From an uncultured Burkholderiaceae bacterium (GTDB lineage Bacteria; Pseudomonadota; Gammaproteobacteria; Burkholderiales; Burkholderiaceae_F), in the NCBI GenBank assembly GCA_937936215.1, contig CALGWX010000095.1, positions 1 through 6,019 on the forward strand: a stretch of 6,019 nucleotides of DNA. The letters run 5' to 3'. A program made the translations under genes and the position numbers. Below, in pieces: positions 5,170-6,019 of this stretch. Numbering within the stretch: position 1 is the first letter of the stretch; each line of letters starts with the position of its first letter. Below the pieces are notes generated by a model that had not been told where the DNA came from, searched no databases, and saw only the letters and a list, made by a program, of their open reading frames with translations.

Positions 5170-5649
5170 ATGACCGCGCAAGACATTCCATCGCTACTCC
5201 GCAGGCATCCGATCTCGAAGGACTTCCAGCCGCCGCAGCTCGAGCGCCTGGCGGCGGAGGCACGGCTGGTGCGCTTCGCGCCGGATGAGGTCATCTTCCG
5301 CGCCGGCGAGCCGTGCCCCGACTTCTTCCTGATCCTCGACGGCCGGGTCGCGCTCGAACTGCCGGTGGCCAGGCGCATGCTGCACATCCAGACGCTCAGC
5401 GACGGCGACGAGTTCGGCTTCTCGGCACTGATCATGGGCCGGCCGATGACCTTCCAGGCGCGGGCGCTGCAGCCGGTGCAGGCGCTCGCCTTCGACGGCG
5501 CCCGTCTGCTCGCCGCCTGCCACGACGACCCGGAACTCGGCTTCGGCCTGATGCGGCGGCTGCTGCTGCTCGTCACCGAGCGGCTCGACGCCACCCGGTT
5601 GCAGCTGATGGACACCTACTCGCCAGTGGCGGCGCGGGCGGGGGCGTAG
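5170..5649 (+). CDS. Stand-alone cyclic-nucleotide-binding-fold protein with degenerate ligand site
   Basis: 159 aa forming a single CNB/cupin-like domain (about 12-130) with a C-terminal helix (about 122-148). There is no DNA-binding helix-turn-helix, so it is not a complete Crp/Fnr regulator. Family landmarks are FAPDEVIFRAGEPCPDFFLI (36-55), DGRVALEL (57-64), the GDEFG turn (79-83) and ARALQPVQALAF (97-108). In cAMP-binding members the phosphate cassette reads GE(L/x)A...R(S/T)A. Here it is G83-F84-S85-A86 and then P92-M93-T94-F95, so the Glu that contacts the ribose and the Arg that contacts the phosphate both appear replaced. Classical cAMP/cGMP binding is therefore unlikely; another ligand or a purely structural/protein-interaction role is possible. 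The HD-GYP gene lies upstream on the same strand, and two hairpins follow the stop. Confidence 0.88.
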   Translation: MTAQDIPSLLRRHPISKDFQPPQLERLAAEARLVRFAPDEVIFRAGEPCPDFFLILDGRVALELPVARRMLHIQTLSDGDEFGFSALIMGRPMTFQARALQPVQALAFDGARLLAACHDDPELGFGLMRRLLLLVTERLDATRLQLMDTYSPVAARAGA

Positions 5650-5656
5650 GAAGACG

Positions 5657-5676
5657 CTCTCGCTCAACAGCGAGGG
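5657..5676 (+). terminator. Hairpin just after the cNMP-fold gene
   Basis: CTCTCGCT (5657-5664) pairs with AGCGAGGG (5669-5676) around the loop CAAC, with one U-G wobble. It starts 8 nt after the stop. No U-run follows, so it may be an mRNA 3' stabiliser rather than the terminator itself. Confidence 0.4.
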
Positions 5677-5716
5677 GCACGGCAGGCGTCGCGCGAAGCG
5701 AAGGCACCGCGGGGGT

Positions 5717-5739
5717 CCCGCGCCCATCGCGGGCGTTTT
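5717..5739 (+). terminator. Rho-independent-like terminator between convergent genes
   Basis: CCCGCG (5717-5722) pairs with CGCGGG (5728-5733) around the loop CCCAT, followed by CGTTTT (5734-5739) on the plus strand. This is the best intrinsic terminator candidate for the cNMP-fold gene. The same CCCGCG can also pair upstream with CGCGGG at 5708-5713, giving a competing hairpin. Confidence 0.5.
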
Positions 5740-5764
5740 GCGCGGCCTCGCCCCGAGCTACAGC
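5740..5764. repeat. Short dispersed motif, copy 2 (spans the nuoN stop)
   Basis: This 25-bp stretch is nearly identical to 1634-1659 and again ends in GAGCTACAGC over a minus-strand TAG stop. The shared part covers the last codons, the stop and the first downstream bases. Confidence 0.5.
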
Positions 5765-6019
5765 CCGCCGAGCAGTCCGCCCGGGTACACCATCAGCACC
5801 ACGGTCGGCACCAGGCACACCGCGGTGGCGCCGAGGGCGAGCGTGGCCGCCCGCTGCGGCGCCAGTCCCTCGGGCGTAGGGCTCATGAACATGTAGAGCA
5901 GCACGCGCAGGTAGAAGTAGATGCCGAGGTAGCTGCCGACCAGGCCCAGCACCGCGTAGAGCGTGTAGCCGGCCTCGATCACGTTGCGGAAGATCAGGAA
6001 CTTGGCGACGAAGCCGGGC
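5758..6019 (-). CDS. nuoN: NADH-quinone oxidoreductase subunit N, C-terminal part
   Basis: C-terminal 86 residues of a proton-pumping membrane-arm subunit of respiratory complex I, with the 5' part beyond the window. The frame enters as PGFVAKFLIFRNVIEAGY, matching the conserved Gly-Phe-x-x-Lys region of NuoN antiporter-like subunits, where the Lys lies in the proton channel. A transmembrane segment (about 'YAVLGLVGSYLGIYFYLRVL') and a final one (LALGATAVCLVPTVVLMVY) follow, and the protein ends in GGLLGGL. The FYLRV motif favours NuoN over the related NuoM, NuoL or Mrp subunits. An apparent GTG start at 5982 is internal. No further nuo gene follows, so nuoN ends the operon here, convergent with the cNMP-fold gene. 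TAG is at 5758-5760. Confidence 0.88.
   Translation of the reverse strand, partial: PGFVAKFLIFRNVIEAGYTLYAVLGLVGSYLGIYFYLRVLLYMFMSPTPEGLAPQRAATLALGATAVCLVPTVVLMVYPGGLLGGL

Noticed and set aside
2871..5615. 914-codon open frame on the minus strand covering the HD-GYP region
   Set aside because: Upstream of 3023 it is an antisense shadow of the HD-GYP and cNMP-fold genes, with Arg/Gln/Ala-rich composition and no domain. Only its last 50 codons have their own ribosome binding site and lie outside other genes.

Overview
The window is G+C-rich DNA with compact genes and strongly G/C third codon positions. It looks like a betaproteobacterial chromosome. A Rhodocyclales/Candidatus Accumulibacter-like source would fit the gene set and the small terminal-inverted-repeat element, but that is an impression from memory, not a placement. 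Both window edges cut through housekeeping genes: a DhnA-type class I fructose-bisphosphate aldolase on the left and the C-terminus of NuoN (complex I) on the right. The accessory genes lie between them.

Layout, left to right. (1) 1-762 (+): 3' part of the aldolase gene. (2) 749-1306 (-): a CDP-alcohol phosphatidyltransferase, convergent with the aldolase and overlapping it by 14 bp. (3) 1316-1558: a 243-bp non-coding element with 18-bp terminal inverted repeats and a 4-bp flanking duplication (CTAA). It is a MITE-like insertion whose edge lies only 9 bp from the phosphatidyltransferase start codon. (4) 1653-2582 (-): an aldo/keto reductase with a full D-Y-K-H tetrad and a Tat-like N-terminus. 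Two hairpins lie downstream of its stop. (5) 2871-3023 (-): an unrecognised 50-aa peptide gene ending in FNLVGGGSAIFLFD. (6) 3117-4973 (+): a 618-aa TPR-HD-GYP protein (predicted c-di-GMP phosphodiesterase), divergent from the peptide gene across 93 bp that hold a bulged inverted repeat. (7) 5170-5649 (+): a 159-aa stand-alone cyclic-nucleotide-binding-fold protein that lacks the usual cAMP-contact residues. (8) 5758-6019 (-): the C-terminal 86 residues of NuoN, convergent with the previous gene.

The most interesting part is 2871-5649. A tiny peptide gene faces a receptor-like TPR protein whose output domain is a complete HD-GYP phosphodiesterase, and a degenerate cNMP-fold protein follows on the same strand. 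TPR domains that bind short C-terminal peptides are known from Gram-positive RRNPP regulators. A peptide-TPR-HD-GYP circuit that tunes c-di-GMP would be an unusual Gram-negative counterpart. Gene content and layout come from the sequence; the signalling link is a hypothesis.

I found no rRNA, tRNA, CRISPR array or transposase gene.
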